64,000 nt of DNA from Marinarcus sediminis (GCF_048571275.1 NZ_CP182357.1:1426001-1490000), one strand, 5' to 3'; counted from the stretch's first letter, positions 7,290-16,742 are shown. A program made the numbers and translations. The notes: generated by a model not told the origin, from the letters alone.

Positions 7290-8009
7290 ATGAACCAAGG
7301 TACATATCCCTTAGCAGCAGCTATGATTAACCAGTTGAATCGTGTTGATACCATTGCAAATAATTTAGCCAATGCCAATACAACGGGATACAAGCAAACA
7401 GGTTTGACCGAAGGAACATTTAATAATTATTTAGACAAAGCGACAGAAAACAATAGAGCGACCACTAAAATCAATGTAGTGACAAACAATGTACCAAAAT
7501 TGAACTCAACGTATATCAATCCAGAAATGGGTTCCTTGGTTCAAACGGGCGATACTTTAGATTTTGCATTAAAACATAACAATGCTTTTTTTAAAGTTCA
7601 AAATGAAAATGGGGACTCATTTTTAACGCGTGATGGTTCATTTAAAGTGGTTAATAACATGTTGGTTACGGGGAATAATAATCCAGTATTGAGTGTGGAT
7701 AATGAGCCAATTCAAGTAGAAGATGGTGTTGATTTTAACGAAGTCATTGGTGTGTTCTTAACTGACTTTCAAAATGTTGAAAAAGTTGGGAATAACAGTT
7801 TCAAAGTAAAAAATGCACAAGATGTGTTGCCTGTTGAAGATAACAGTGAGTATTTATTGCAAGGGACGCTTGAAAAATCAAATGTGAATTCAATTACTGC
7901 AATGGTAGCGCTTATTGAAGCACACCGAAGCTTTGCACAATCACAAAAGGCAGTCAAAGGAATTGATGAAATCAATGCTAAAGTTATAGAAAAATTAGGC
8001 GTAAAATAA
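7290..8009 (+). CDS. flgF: Flagellar rod protein of the FlgF/FlgG family, probably FlgF
   Basis: The 239-residue protein has the rod/hook N-terminal signature (NQLNRVDTIANNLANANTTGYKQ) and the matching C-terminal helix (NSITAMVALIEAHRSFAQSQKAVKGID). It is shorter and more divergent than the FlgG at 4987-5775, and its first residues MNQGTYPLAAAM fit proximal-rod FlgF-type proteins. It sits 10 bases after cheZ and 13 before flgB. The choice between FlgF and a second FlgG-like protein rests on length and on FlgG already being present, so the symbol is less sure than the family. Confidence 0.75.
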   Translation: MNQGTYPLAAAMINQLNRVDTIANNLANANTTGYKQTGLTEGTFNNYLDKATENNRATTKINVVTNNVPKLNSTYINPEMGSLVQTGDTLDFALKHNNAFFKVQNENGDSFLTRDGSFKVVNNMLVTGNNNPVLSVDNEPIQVEDGVDFNEVIGVFLTDFQNVEKVGNNSFKVKNAQDVLPVEDNSEYLLQGTLEKSNVNSITAMVALIEAHRSFAQSQKAVKGIDEINAKVIEKLGVK

Positions 8010-8022
8010 GGAGTAGATAAGA

Positions 8023-8430
8023 ATGCAACCAAGTAGTGTAACCCAAACTCTATTCGATCATTTAAGTTTTAGAGGTGAAAGACAAAAAGTTATTTCTGGA
8101 AATATTGCCAATATCAATACCCCAAATTATAAAACCAAAGAGTTGGTTTTTGAAGATGAATTACAAAAAGCAAGTAAAGAGTCAGACTTAAAAATGATGA
8201 CAACCAATCCTAAACATTTTCAAGTAGATTCAACTCAAACAAACCAAAGCACTAGCAGATTAATCAAAGTGCCAAATTTAGAAGAACAAAATGATGGGAA
8301 TAATGTCAGTTTAGATAAACAAATGAGTGAGATGTCTAAAAATACAGTTATTTTTAATGCATTGCAATCTTCAATTAAAAAAGATTCTCAATGGCTAAAA
8401 GCCATTATTGACTCATCTGCAAAAAATTAA
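8023..8430 (+). CDS. flgB: Flagellar proximal rod protein FlgB
   Basis: FlgB is a proximal rod subunit that joins the MS ring to the rod. At 135 residues it is the usual size. It shows the rod motif RQKVISGNIANINTPNYKTKEL near the N-terminus and a C-terminal helical stretch (DKQMSEMSKNTVIFNALQSS) typical of FlgB. It is followed 15 bases later by fliF, matching its structural partner. FlgC and FliE, its other partners, are coded 17 kb downstream in this cluster. Confidence 0.93.
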   Translation: MQPSSVTQTLFDHLSFRGERQKVISGNIANINTPNYKTKELVFEDELQKASKESDLKMMTTNPKHFQVDSTQTNQSTSRLIKVPNLEEQNDGNNVSLDKQMSEMSKNTVIFNALQSSIKKDSQWLKAIIDSSAKN

Positions 8431-8445
8431 TAGGATATAGAATAT

Positions 8446-10191
8446 ATGGATCAATTGCTTAAATTTGTAAACAATCTTAATGCTTCACAAAGAGCAGTGA
8501 TAATCGGGGGATTTTCAATTTTATTTGTTCTTTTAGTGGGTTTATTGGTGTGGTCAAACATAAAAGCACAAGATGAGAAACTCAATTATACCATTGCTTC
8601 AAATTTAACAAAAAATCAAGTGATGTTAGCAAGCAGTGAACTTGAAGCTTCAGGGATTCCTTTTTCGATCATTGGTTCAGGCAATACGCTTTCATTGAAA
8701 ACCAGTAAAGACTTCATTAATATTGCAAAAATCAAATTGGTTACCAGTGAAGCTGCAACAAGTAAACATGCAGGGTGGGAACTTTTTGAAAAATCTTCTT
8801 TGGGTACAACAAACTTTGAAAATAAAATCAAATATTTACGAGCACTTGAAGGAGAGTTATCTCGATCGTTAGAATCACTCTCTGGAGTATTAAAAGCCAA
8901 TGTTAAAATTGCGATACCTAAAGATACTATTTTTACAGAAAGAGTTACAATGCCAACGGCATCTGCTGTATTGTCAATTAAACCTGGTGTCTATTTGACG
9001 CAAAATCAAATTGATGGAATTAAAAATTTTATGGCCTCAGCAGTCTCAAATTTAACATCGGAGAACATTAAATTAATAGATCAAGATGGCTCTTTATTGG
9101 AACACTCTAAAGATGAGATTGATGGTTCAAAAGTCAGAATGCAAGATAAGTATAAACAAAAAGTTGAAAAAGATTTTGAACAAAAAATCATTGCTTTGCT
9201 TGAACCTATTGTTGGTTTAGGTAAAGTTGTTGCAAGAGTTTCCGTTGATTTGGCTTTTATCAAAAAAGATGTTCAAGAAGAGATTTATGATCCAGAAGGA
9301 ACCATAAGAAGTCAACAGATAACAGAGAGCAGCGCTAAATCCAAAGGAATGTCAGAACAAACTGGTGGTGCACCTGGTGTTCAATCTAATATTGAGAATG
9401 GTGATACTTCATCAGGGAACAGTGGAAGTGCAAGTTCTAAAGAAGATACCAAAAATATTATCAATTATGAAATATCTAAAAAAATTATCAGTCAGCAAGA
9501 TAATGCCTATGCAACAGTCAACAGAGTCAGTGCAGCTGTAACTTTTGATTCAGCGGTATTAAAAGATGTTGAAAACAAAGACGAGTATATCAAATCTTTA
9601 ATTGCAGTGGTTCAAGACACCATTGGATACAGTCAGGCAAGAGGTGATAAAATTACGGTGAAAGATTTTAAATTTTTAACCAGTGGAGTTGCTATGAGTT
9701 CAGAAGGTGGTGTTGTTAATGCCAATGGTGAAGTCATCAGTGAATCACAAGATACGGTCTCTTTAATTAAAAGTATTCTTAAAGAGTTCAGTGAATATAT
9801 TCAATATTTTATTGCATCCATTATTCTTTTTGTTTTTTATAAAAAGTTTATTGCAAGTAATGATGTGGTTGTTTTTGATGAGAGAGGGAAAAAAATTGAT
9901 TCTTTAGGTAATGTGGTTGATGATGACGGACAAATTATTAAAGATTATGAAAATCAATTTGATGAGCAGACGGCACACGGAAGGCTTAAAGCAAAAGTCA
10001 GAAGTCAAATTTTAAATAACATTGAGGGCATGGACGAAGAAGCGGGTGCTAAATTTGAAGTATTGGTTGATGAATTAGATAAACAAGTCAATGACAAACC
10101 AGAAGAGATTGCACATATGATAGAGATGCTTTTATCAGAAGGTGATGCAAAAATGAAGTTGCGACAAGCAGCTAAGAATCAAAAGGCGTAA
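8446..10191 (+). CDS. fliF: Flagellar MS-ring protein FliF
   Basis: FliF forms the MS ring in the inner membrane, the base for rod, export gate and C ring. The 581 residues contain a first membrane helix (about 17-37), two ring-building periplasmic domains (residues about 45-310), a second membrane helix (about 445-465) and a cytoplasmic C-terminus that binds FliG. A serine/glycine-rich disordered loop lies near 300-340, as in other FliF proteins. The ATG has an AGGAT ribosome site. fliG follows after 4 bases. Confidence 0.96.
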   Translation: MDQLLKFVNNLNASQRAVIIGGFSILFVLLVGLLVWSNIKAQDEKLNYTIASNLTKNQVMLASSELEASGIPFSIIGSGNTLSLKTSKDFINIAKIKLVTSEAATSKHAGWELFEKSSLGTTNFENKIKYLRALEGELSRSLESLSGVLKANVKIAIPKDTIFTERVTMPTASAVLSIKPGVYLTQNQIDGIKNFMASAVSNLTSENIKLIDQDGSLLEHSKDEIDGSKVRMQDKYKQKVEKDFEQKIIALLEPIVGLGKVVARVSVDLAFIKKDVQEEIYDPEGTIRSQQITESSAKSKGMSEQTGGAPGVQSNIENGDTSSGNSGSASSKEDTKNIINYEISKKIISQQDNAYATVNRVSAAVTFDSAVLKDVENKDEYIKSLIAVVQDTIGYSQARGDKITVKDFKFLTSGVAMSSEGGVVNANGEVISESQDTVSLIKSILKEFSEYIQYFIASIILFVFYKKFIASNDVVVFDERGKKIDSLGNVVDDDGQIIKDYENQFDEQTAHGRLKAKVRSQILNNIEGMDEEAGAKFEVLVDELDKQVNDKPEEIAHMIEMLLSEGDAKMKLRQAAKNQKA

Positions 10192-10195
10192 ATAG

Positions 10196-11209
10196 ATGGA
10201 CATTCTTGACGACGAGTATAAAGAGACCTTAAAGGGCATGCCAATGATGGAGAAGGTCGCAATTTTTTGCGTCCTCATTGGAGAAGGTGCTACCGTAAAG
10301 ATTTTTCAATATTTGCCCAAACACTATGTTGAAGACATTTCAACAGCCATTACTCAACTCAAAACAATTGATAAATATACGGCATTAGCCGTATTAAATG
10401 AGTTCCATGTTTTTATTAAAACCAGTGGTTTTATCAGTTCTGGGGGATATGAGTATGCCAAAGACCTTTTATATAAATCTTTGGGTAAAGGTGAAGCCGA
10501 TGATGTTTTATCCCGATTATCAAAAATCAAATTGGCATCACAAGCCTTCTCATATTTAGATGCCATCAATCCAAAGCAACTTGCAGACTTTATTAAAGAT
10601 GAATCGCCTCAAACCATTGCAGTTATTTTAGCACACATGGAAGCACCTGGTGCGGCAGAGGTTCTTATGCAACTTGATGAAGACATTAAAGTTAAGGTAA
10701 CCATGCAAATGGCAACCATTAAAGATGTATCGCCGGATGTTGTACGAACCGTTTCACTGATTTTAGAAAAGAAATTGGAGTCATTACTCTCATCTATTGT
10801 AGATGTAGGTGGGGTTAAAGTCGTTGCCGATATGTTAAACCGATTGGGTCCAAAGTCACAAGACATTTTAAAAAATATCAATGGGGTCGATACTCTTTTG
10901 GCAACAAAAATAAAAGAGAATATGTTTGTATTTGAAGATCTATTAAATTTGGATCAAGATTATATTATGAAAATTTTACAAAATTGTGAAACGACGGATG
11001 TTGCGGTTGCGATGAAGTCTGCAACTGCAGAAGATTTGGAAAAAGTGACGACCTCAATGAGTCAAAGAGCAAGAGACCGATTCTTAGAAGAGTTTGAGAT
11101 GATGACAAAAGTTAAAATTAAAGATATTGAAGCTGCACAAAGAAAAATGCTTGATGCTGCCCAAAAACTCATTGAAGAGGGTGTCATTGACAGAGAGATG
11201 GATGAATAA
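10196..11209 (+). CDS. fliG: Flagellar motor switch protein FliG
   Basis: FliG links the MS ring to the C ring and contacts the stator to generate torque. The 337 residues hold the N-terminal FliF-binding region, the middle domain with the family motif EHPQ-like stretch (here DESPQTIAVILAHM, about 138-151) and the C-terminal torque helix with charged residues (SQRARDRFLEEFEMM near 290). Length is standard. The stop overlaps the fliH start by one base (TAATG), implying translational coupling. Confidence 0.96.
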   Translation: MDILDDEYKETLKGMPMMEKVAIFCVLIGEGATVKIFQYLPKHYVEDISTAITQLKTIDKYTALAVLNEFHVFIKTSGFISSGGYEYAKDLLYKSLGKGEADDVLSRLSKIKLASQAFSYLDAINPKQLADFIKDESPQTIAVILAHMEAPGAAEVLMQLDEDIKVKVTMQMATIKDVSPDVVRTVSLILEKKLESLLSSIVDVGGVKVVADMLNRLGPKSQDILKNINGVDTLLATKIKENMFVFEDLLNLDQDYIMKILQNCETTDVAVAMKSATAEDLEKVTTSMSQRARDRFLEEFEMMTKVKIKDIEAAQRKMLDAAQKLIEEGVIDREMDE

Positions 11210-11889
11210 TGGAAAGAAATAACGTATACTCAAATGCCACAATTGTTAAAAGCAAAAAAGAGGATGAGACCAAGCCATTACAAGCGTATCAATTAGGAAC
11301 CTTTCTCAATGAAGATTATGCTGCTCAAAATGAACAGATGCAACAAGTTGCCACATTAAACGATCGCTCAATTAATGGCAATGTTGATCCCGTACTTGTA
11401 GAACTGCGTAACTTAAAAGCACAAATGCAATCCATTGAAGAAAAAGTTTCCAATATAGAAAATGATGGCGTCAAAGGCAGAGATTTTGACAAACAAATTG
11501 TGGATGCTTTGAAGGATTTAAAACATTATGCTGCTTTTTTTGAACAAGCGACATTTCAAATGGAGAGTAAAATATTAAAAACATCCATGTCTATTGCCAA
11601 AAAGATCATATCCATTGAAGTGAGTGAAAACTCCTCTTTGATTGCAAAAGAGACCATTAAGAATTTACTCAATAAAGTCAAAACGGCTTCAAAAATACAA
11701 ATACACTTAAATCCCAAAGATTATCTGCTTTTAAAAGATCAACTCAAACTTGATTCATTTGTTGAACTGCATGAAGATGTGAACGTAACAGCAGGTGGAG
11801 TAGTTATCGCCAGTGATTTGGGAAATTTTGACGGTAACATTGAAGCCAAAGTGAACTCAATGCTCGAATCACTTGATTCTGTTTTTTAA
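11209..11889 (+). CDS. fliH: Flagellar export apparatus regulator FliH
   Basis: FliH binds the export ATPase FliI and tethers it to the C ring. The 226-residue protein has a long polar N-terminus, a coiled-coil centre and a C-terminal domain (about 120-226) with the pattern SMSIAKKIISIEVSENSSLIAKETIKNLL and an IHLNPKDYLLL strand typical of FliH/YscL proteins. It overlaps fliG by one base. Its partner fliI lies 20 kb downstream. Sequence conservation in this family is low, so the call leans partly on position. Confidence 0.85.
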   Translation: MERNNVYSNATIVKSKKEDETKPLQAYQLGTFLNEDYAAQNEQMQQVATLNDRSINGNVDPVLVELRNLKAQMQSIEEKVSNIENDGVKGRDFDKQIVDALKDLKHYAAFFEQATFQMESKILKTSMSIAKKIISIEVSENSSLIAKETIKNLLNKVKTASKIQIHLNPKDYLLLKDQLKLDSFVELHEDVNVTAGGVVIASDLGNFDGNIEAKVNSMLESLDSVF

Positions 11890-11988
11890 TACTTATCCTT
11901 TTATTAATATTAGATTAATAATCCACATATTGTTATAAATTCACTTATATTGTTATTTTTTTCCTAAATAGTACGATTATGTTTATGT

Positions 11989-11994
11989 TATAAT
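11989..11994 (+). promoter_or_regulatory. Candidate -10 box upstream of fliN
   Basis: TATAAT stands 33 bases before the fliN ATG in a 137-base A/T-rich gap. A short inverted repeat (TTATTAAT/ATTAATAA, 11901-11921) lies earlier in the same gap. This probably starts a new transcript after fliH. Confidence 0.45.
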
Positions 11995-12026
11995 TTTTTT
12001 AGATTAATAGTATAAAAAGAGACATA

Positions 12027-12317
12027 ATGGTAGATATTACTGAAAGAGATTATGATTTATTAGTTGACACAGAAATTGTTGTCGATGTAATACTTGGTAA
12101 TGCTGAACTGACTGTAAAAGATTTTTTAAATCTGAGTGAAGGAGATATTATATCTTTGGATAAATATGCAGGAAGTGGTGGTGATATATATGTAAATACA
12201 AGAATTATTGGCACAGGCGATATTATTGTAATGGATGAAAGACTAGCAGTGAGAGTTCAAGATGCAATGGATTCAGATAACGTTGTTAGATACTTTTTTG
12301 AAGAAGAAATGATTTAA
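12027..12317 (+). CDS. fliN: Flagellar motor switch protein FliN
   Basis: FliN forms the lower part of the C ring and docks FliH. The 96-residue protein is essentially one SpoA/FliN domain: VDVILGNAELTVKDFLNLSEGDIISLDK followed by VNTRIIGTGDIIVMDERLAVRV. An AAAGAG ribosome site precedes the ATG. A second SpoA-domain protein, FliY, is coded at 19162-20076. No FliM is visible in the window. Confidence 0.92.
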   Translation: MVDITERDYDLLVDTEIVVDVILGNAELTVKDFLNLSEGDIISLDKYAGSGGDIYVNTRIIGTGDIIVMDERLAVRVQDAMDSDNVVRYFFEEEMI

Positions 12318-12327
12318 GGAGTTTATT

Positions 12328-12819
12328 ATGGCAGTAGATACAGTACAATCAAGCACAGCAGTTGATTCAAATGGAAATTCGTATACAAGTGCAATCAGTA
12401 ATGATAAATTAACCAATACCGACTTTTTGAAATTGATGTTAGAAGAGTTAAAACAACAAGATCCAACAAAACCAATGGATTCTGCACAAATGTTGACCAA
12501 TCAAATGCAAATGTCAAATATTGAAACCAATAATGCAACCATTGATGCGATGAAATCTTTACAAACTTCTTTCGCACAAACAGCACTTGCCAGTGCCGCA
12601 AATATTATTGGACAAGTTGTTGAAAATGGTGAAAAGTCAGATACGGGTATGGATAAACAATTTAGGGTTTCTTCTGTTATGTCTCAAGATGGTACGCTTA
12701 ACGTAGAAGCCTATGAAATATTAGGGTTAACAGAAGATAATAAAATTGTTTATGCAAATGAGCCAACTCTTTTACAGTATAACAATATTACACGAATATT
12801 GGATGGAAGCCTATTATGA
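12328..12819 (+). CDS. flgD: Flagellar hook-capping protein FlgD
   Basis: FlgD is the scaffold cap for hook assembly. The N-terminal signature LTNTDFLKLMLEELKQQDP followed by KPMDSAQMLTNQMQMSNIET is clear (about residues 28-70). At 163 residues it is shorter than the usual 220 or more: the C-terminal region is reduced and probably lacks one of the two beta domains of enterobacterial FlgD. Its last codons overlap the flgE start (ATGA), so the two are translationally coupled. Confidence 0.92.
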   Translation: MAVDTVQSSTAVDSNGNSYTSAISNDKLTNTDFLKLMLEELKQQDPTKPMDSAQMLTNQMQMSNIETNNATIDAMKSLQTSFAQTALASAANIIGQVVENGEKSDTGMDKQFRVSSVMSQDGTLNVEAYEILGLTEDNKIVYANEPTLLQYNNITRILDGSLL

Positions 12820-14291
12820 TCAGTGCATTATACAATGGAATTTCAGGCTTAGATGCATTTCAAAAAGCCTTAAATGTCCAATCAAATAACATTTCCAATG
12901 TTAATACAGTTGCGTATAAATCGGATAGACTCTCTTTTACAGATATGCTGTATCAAAATGGTATGGGAAAAGGAACGTCTGCAACACAAGTTCAAAAAGA
13001 TTTTACACAAGGCAGTACTAAAATTACAGATAATAATTTGGATTTGTTAATTGATGGGAAAGGTTATTTTATAAGTTACGATGCTATAAATGATGAAAAA
13101 CTTTTTACACGAGCAGGTGATTTTAAAATAGGTGTCAATGGAAAACTTTTAACTTCAACAGGTTTGCCTGTTCAAGGACACCCCGCTGTTGTGACTGGAA
13201 ACATGGTTATTAATAAAGACTATCCACATTTCATGGCATCACAAACCATTGAAACACCAACGAATGTTCAAAGTATTAATGTAAAAGCATCAAACTATAA
13301 CGCAACTGCAAGTGACAATGTTGATGGAGTAACAGGAAGAGTGACGAAAACATCTTCATCAAAAATAGCTGATATTGAGCTTTTAAAAGTTGATTACAGA
13401 AATAAATTGGCTTCATATGCTGCTAACTCCGCAAATGCAGGAGTAGCTTCTACCAATCAAAGCACAGTAGCGACATTTGCTGATTATGCTACAAAATTAA
13501 CAACTGCCAACGATTCTATCAGTATTATGATTGGAACGAGTAAAATATCACAACAATTTGATACCGATGCAGTTACAACCATGCAATTATTTGCAGAAAA
13601 GTTATCTTCAACATTGGGCATAAAAGATGCTTCATTTGATCCAGTAACAGGGGCGTTAACCATTAACACATTGGTCCCAGGAGAGAATATTAATATTAAT
13701 ACGCCATTGATTAATGCTCAAGAGTATTATACGATTGCCTCAACGGATGCAGTTGTTGGGAGTGGAAAAGCTGCTTTAGATTCAAGTTATGCGGCACTTG
13801 AAACAGCCATGACAGCAGCCAATGCGACACTGAATCGAATTGAAACAAACATTGGTATCCCTGATCCTGGAACAACAACAACAGATGTGGTAATGGATTT
13901 AGATGCCTTAACCGATTTGCAATTAAATTTAACAGAATTGGGTATTTCTGACAATCAATTCAGTACAGCAGAAATTGTTAACGGTGTAATATATATGGTT
14001 CAAGGGGACAATAAATATGCTGTTGGGAAAATACCTACAGTTGCTTTTAAAGATGAATCCTCTTTAATCCCACATGGGGATAAATCATACACTTCAACAA
14101 ATGCTTCTGGCGCTCCTATTAATGCAGCGTATGCTTCAAAAGTTGTCAGTGGAGCATTGGAGTTGAGTAACTCAAATTTAGGGGTGAGTTTGGTTGATTT
14201 AATGACCTTTCAAAGAGCCTATGAATCAAACTCTAAGTCTGTTACAACTGCAGATGAATTTTTAAATATAGCCATACAACTTAAAAAATAA
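12816..14291 (+). CDS. flgE: Flagellar hook protein FlgE (first copy)
   Basis: FlgE polymerises into the hook. The N-terminus (LYNGISGLDAFQKALNVQ...NNISNVNTVAYKS) and the C-terminus (SLVDLMTFQRAYESNSKSVTTADEF) match the hook family, and the 491-residue length with a variable middle fits a normal hook subunit. Coupled to flgD, which caps its assembly. A second, larger hook protein is coded 110 bases downstream, with the same ends but a different middle. Confidence 0.92.
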   Translation: MISALYNGISGLDAFQKALNVQSNNISNVNTVAYKSDRLSFTDMLYQNGMGKGTSATQVQKDFTQGSTKITDNNLDLLIDGKGYFISYDAINDEKLFTRAGDFKIGVNGKLLTSTGLPVQGHPAVVTGNMVINKDYPHFMASQTIETPTNVQSINVKASNYNATASDNVDGVTGRVTKTSSSKIADIELLKVDYRNKLASYAANSANAGVASTNQSTVATFADYATKLTTANDSISIMIGTSKISQQFDTDAVTTMQLFAEKLSSTLGIKDASFDPVTGALTINTLVPGENININTPLINAQEYYTIASTDAVVGSGKAALDSSYAALETAMTAANATLNRIETNIGIPDPGTTTTDVVMDLDALTDLQLNLTELGISDNQFSTAEIVNGVIYMVQGDNKYAVGKIPTVAFKDESSLIPHGDKSYTSTNASGAPINAAYASKVVSGALELSNSNLGVSLVDLMTFQRAYESNSKSVTTADEFLNIAIQLKK

Positions 14292-14304
14292 GTTGTAGGT
14301 GTGT

Positions 14305-14339
14305 GATATTTAAATATCAGTATTTAATGAAATATTGAT
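14305..14339. repeat. Palindromes between the two hook genes
   Basis: GATATTTAAATATC at 14305-14318 is a perfect 14-base palindrome. ATCAGTATTT and AAATATTGAT (14316-14339) form an overlapping hairpin with one mismatch. They may stop flgE transcription or control the next gene; no T-run follows. Confidence 0.45.
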
Positions 14340-14400
14340 ACTTGAATATGAAAAGTATTCTAAATTATAAGACGTTATTGTCTTTTTAAAAGGATTTATT

Positions 14401-16344
14401 ATGATTGGTGCACTTTGGACCGGAATTAGCGGATTAGCTTCTCATCAAGCAGCATTGGATAATGAGGCAAATAATATTGCGAATGTAAATACTGTTGGAT
14501 ACAAATCATCAAGAATTGCTTTTGCAGATCAAATGTATCAAGATAAAATTGGGAAAGGGTCTAAAGTTCTTGATGCAGAAAAAATCTTTGAACAAGGAAG
14601 TCTTAAACCAACTGGAGTGGCATATGATGTGGCACTTCAAGGTGATGGTTTTTTATCCGTAACCGATAAACAAAACGGTGGTGGAACCTCTGAAACCTAT
14701 TATACCCGAGCGGGAAATTTGAGAATGGGGGACAATGGAACATTGCAAGATGCAAACGGTAACGAAGTGCAAGGTTGGGTCATGAGTAAAATTGATACCG
14801 ATGCTGACGTTACTACCACCAATCCAAATATTACAAATTATACCAATGCATACACAAAATTGGTTCATTCGAAAATTATTAATCATGATACCTATGTTGA
14901 GACAATCAGTGCAAAAACAACAGATTATAATAAAACTGCTAAGGGAGATTCTTCTACAGTATTTACAGGGGCAGGATATAACACTGAATCTGGAAAAATT
15001 TCTGACATTGAAGAGTTACAAAAAGCCTATGCCACTGCATTGCAAAAATATCAAGAGGATCCTGATGGGGCTTCTGCTACCGCTGTTGCACAAACCACCT
15101 ATATTGATTTTGATGACCAAGCAAATGGTAACTTAGCAACCACATCGGATTCTATCCGTGTTTACATTGATGGGGTACCTTATAGTCAACAATTTGATAC
15201 ATCATATGAAATCACAATGAAAAAACTTGCCGATAAGATTACTGGAGCAATTCCAGGTATCAAAGCCTACACGGTTAAAGCCGCATCACCTCATGCTGAG
15301 AGTACTGCTACTACAGATGTTAACAGTGGGGTATTAAAAATTGAATCTTTGATTCCTGGTAAGTCATTTATTGTTTCAGGTGTAGTAACCATTAAAGGAA
15401 GCACAGAGATCAATGGGAGCATTTTAACCGCAGATGGTGTTAATGCAGAAGCAGGAAGTGGATTGGGTGCATTAAAATCTGTAAGAGATGCTCTCTCAAT
15501 GGCTGTTACTGGGAAACAACGAGATGTATTTCTTCCTACAGATTTATTTACAATGACACCCTCTACAACTACTTTAAGTGCAGGAGCGGACTTTGATTAT
15601 CAAGTGACCATTTGGGATAAAGATGCGCAAGCCAATGTAACTGTTCCAGCTTCTGGACCTATAAGTTGGTCATTTGCATCAGGGACAGATGGCATTACCA
15701 ATATAACAACAATGGCTTCAGATATTAATAGTGATCCGGAACTTTCATTGTACATAAAAGCAGAAGTGATTAATAATGCGTTGGTCATTAAAACAAAAGA
15801 CTCAAATTTTGATGTAGAATTCAATGGTGTTTTAAATGAAACAGCTGTTCCTGTTGGAATTATTGAAAAAAATGCAACTCACAGTGGACGAGAGGGTGCA
15901 GGTGCAGAATTTATGGAAATGATTAATACAATTGATCAAACTTCTTCAAAAGACTCTTTGCAGTTAAGATTGGATACTTTGGGTATTTCAGATACTGCAT
16001 TTGGTGAATTTTCTGTTGACAGAACAGGGTTGATTACCATTAAACAAGATGGAGTAGAGTTTGCCATTGGTCAAATTGCAATTGCCATGTTTAATAACAA
16101 CAGAGGGTTAAATCCTATTGGTGACAACTTATTCGCAAAAAGCAATGAATCTGGAGATCCAATTTACAGTACAAATAACTCAAAAGCAGCAGATGTTGTT
16201 GGAAAAAATTTAGAGTTAAGTAAAGCAGATTTAAGTGAGAGTTTGGTTAACTTAATGGTCTTTCAAAGAGCATTTGAAGCCAATGCAAAATCAATTACAA
16301 CTTCAGATGAGTTGTTAAATACATTAATTAACTTAAAACGATAA
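14401..16344 (+). CDS. Second, larger FlgE-type hook protein
   Basis: The 647-residue protein has the hook N-terminus (GALWTGISGLASHQAALDNE...NNIANVNTVGYKSSR) and C-terminus (SLVNLMVFQRAFEANAKSITTSDELL). Its middle is about 150 residues longer than in the neighbouring FlgE and contains a beta-rich, Ig-like stretch (about 380-450). Two hook-type genes side by side are unusual. It could be the main hook protein, a hook variant used at another stage, or a junction protein. An AAAAGGATTT ribosome site precedes the ATG and a strong hairpin follows the stop. Confidence 0.88.
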   Translation: MIGALWTGISGLASHQAALDNEANNIANVNTVGYKSSRIAFADQMYQDKIGKGSKVLDAEKIFEQGSLKPTGVAYDVALQGDGFLSVTDKQNGGGTSETYYTRAGNLRMGDNGTLQDANGNEVQGWVMSKIDTDADVTTTNPNITNYTNAYTKLVHSKIINHDTYVETISAKTTDYNKTAKGDSSTVFTGAGYNTESGKISDIEELQKAYATALQKYQEDPDGASATAVAQTTYIDFDDQANGNLATTSDSIRVYIDGVPYSQQFDTSYEITMKKLADKITGAIPGIKAYTVKAASPHAESTATTDVNSGVLKIESLIPGKSFIVSGVVTIKGSTEINGSILTADGVNAEAGSGLGALKSVRDALSMAVTGKQRDVFLPTDLFTMTPSTTTLSAGADFDYQVTIWDKDAQANVTVPASGPISWSFASGTDGITNITTMASDINSDPELSLYIKAEVINNALVIKTKDSNFDVEFNGVLNETAVPVGIIEKNATHSGREGAGAEFMEMINTIDQTSSKDSLQLRLDTLGISDTAFGEFSVDRTGLITIKQDGVEFAIGQIAIAMFNNNRGLNPIGDNLFAKSNESGDPIYSTNNSKAADVVGKNLELSKADLSESLVNLMVFQRAFEANAKSITTSDELLNTLINLKR

Positions 16345-16353
16345 TTTTATTTT

Positions 16354-16385
16354 ACAAACAGATAGAATTTTTTCTATCTGTTTGT
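16354..16385. terminator. Perfect 14-bp hairpin after the second hook gene
   Basis: ACAAACAGATAGAA pairs exactly with TTCTATCTGTTTGT around a TTTT loop. No T-run follows on the plus strand, so it may be a Rho-assisted terminator or an RNA-stabilising hairpin at the 3' end of the long flgE mRNA. Confidence 0.6.
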
Positions 16386-16400
16386 CTATAAGGGCTATAT

Positions 16401-16730
16401 TTGGAAAACTTTTTATTACTTACAATTCTTGGCATTTTAGTTTTATATTTTTTTTCAAGTATGAATGTATATCGAAGTTTATATAAAAAAGTTAACGAAG
16501 AGAAGAGTATTCTGGAGAATGAAAAAACAAAACTCGAAGATTTGAAAAAGAATTATGAGCAAAAAATCAAAGGAAGTTTGTCGGCTTTAGAGTCAAAGCA
16601 TGACAATTTACAAGTTGCAAGAACGGATTTGCAAAAGTTAAGAGTTGAAAATTCAGAACTCAGACATAAAGTGGATGTTCTGGAAACCAGGTGTGATGAG
16701 TTATATGCCCAAATACATACCATGGTATAG
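16401..16730 (+). CDS. Membrane-anchored coiled-coil protein
   Basis: The 109-residue protein has one N-terminal membrane helix (about 4-21) and then a long coiled coil (about 28-108) rich in Glu, Lys and Leu. The start is TTG at 16401 behind an AAGGG site. I do not recognise a family. It lies between a hook gene and a TPR protein gene that starts 12 bases later. A membrane-bound coiled coil coupled to a periplasmic TPR protein would fit an accessory motor part, but that is inference. FliJ is unlikely because of the membrane helix. Confidence 0.68.
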   Translation: MENFLLLTILGILVLYFFSSMNVYRSLYKKVNEEKSILENEKTKLEDLKKNYEQKIKGSLSALESKHDNLQVARTDLQKLRVENSELRHKVDVLETRCDELYAQIHTMV

Positions 16731-16742
16731 TGAGAAAACTTT

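Noticed and set aside
14792..15136. 114-codon plus-strand frame inside the second hook gene
   Set aside because: The hook reading frame is intact across it and the alternative product is an Ile/Leu/Pro-rich string; it is a shadow frame.
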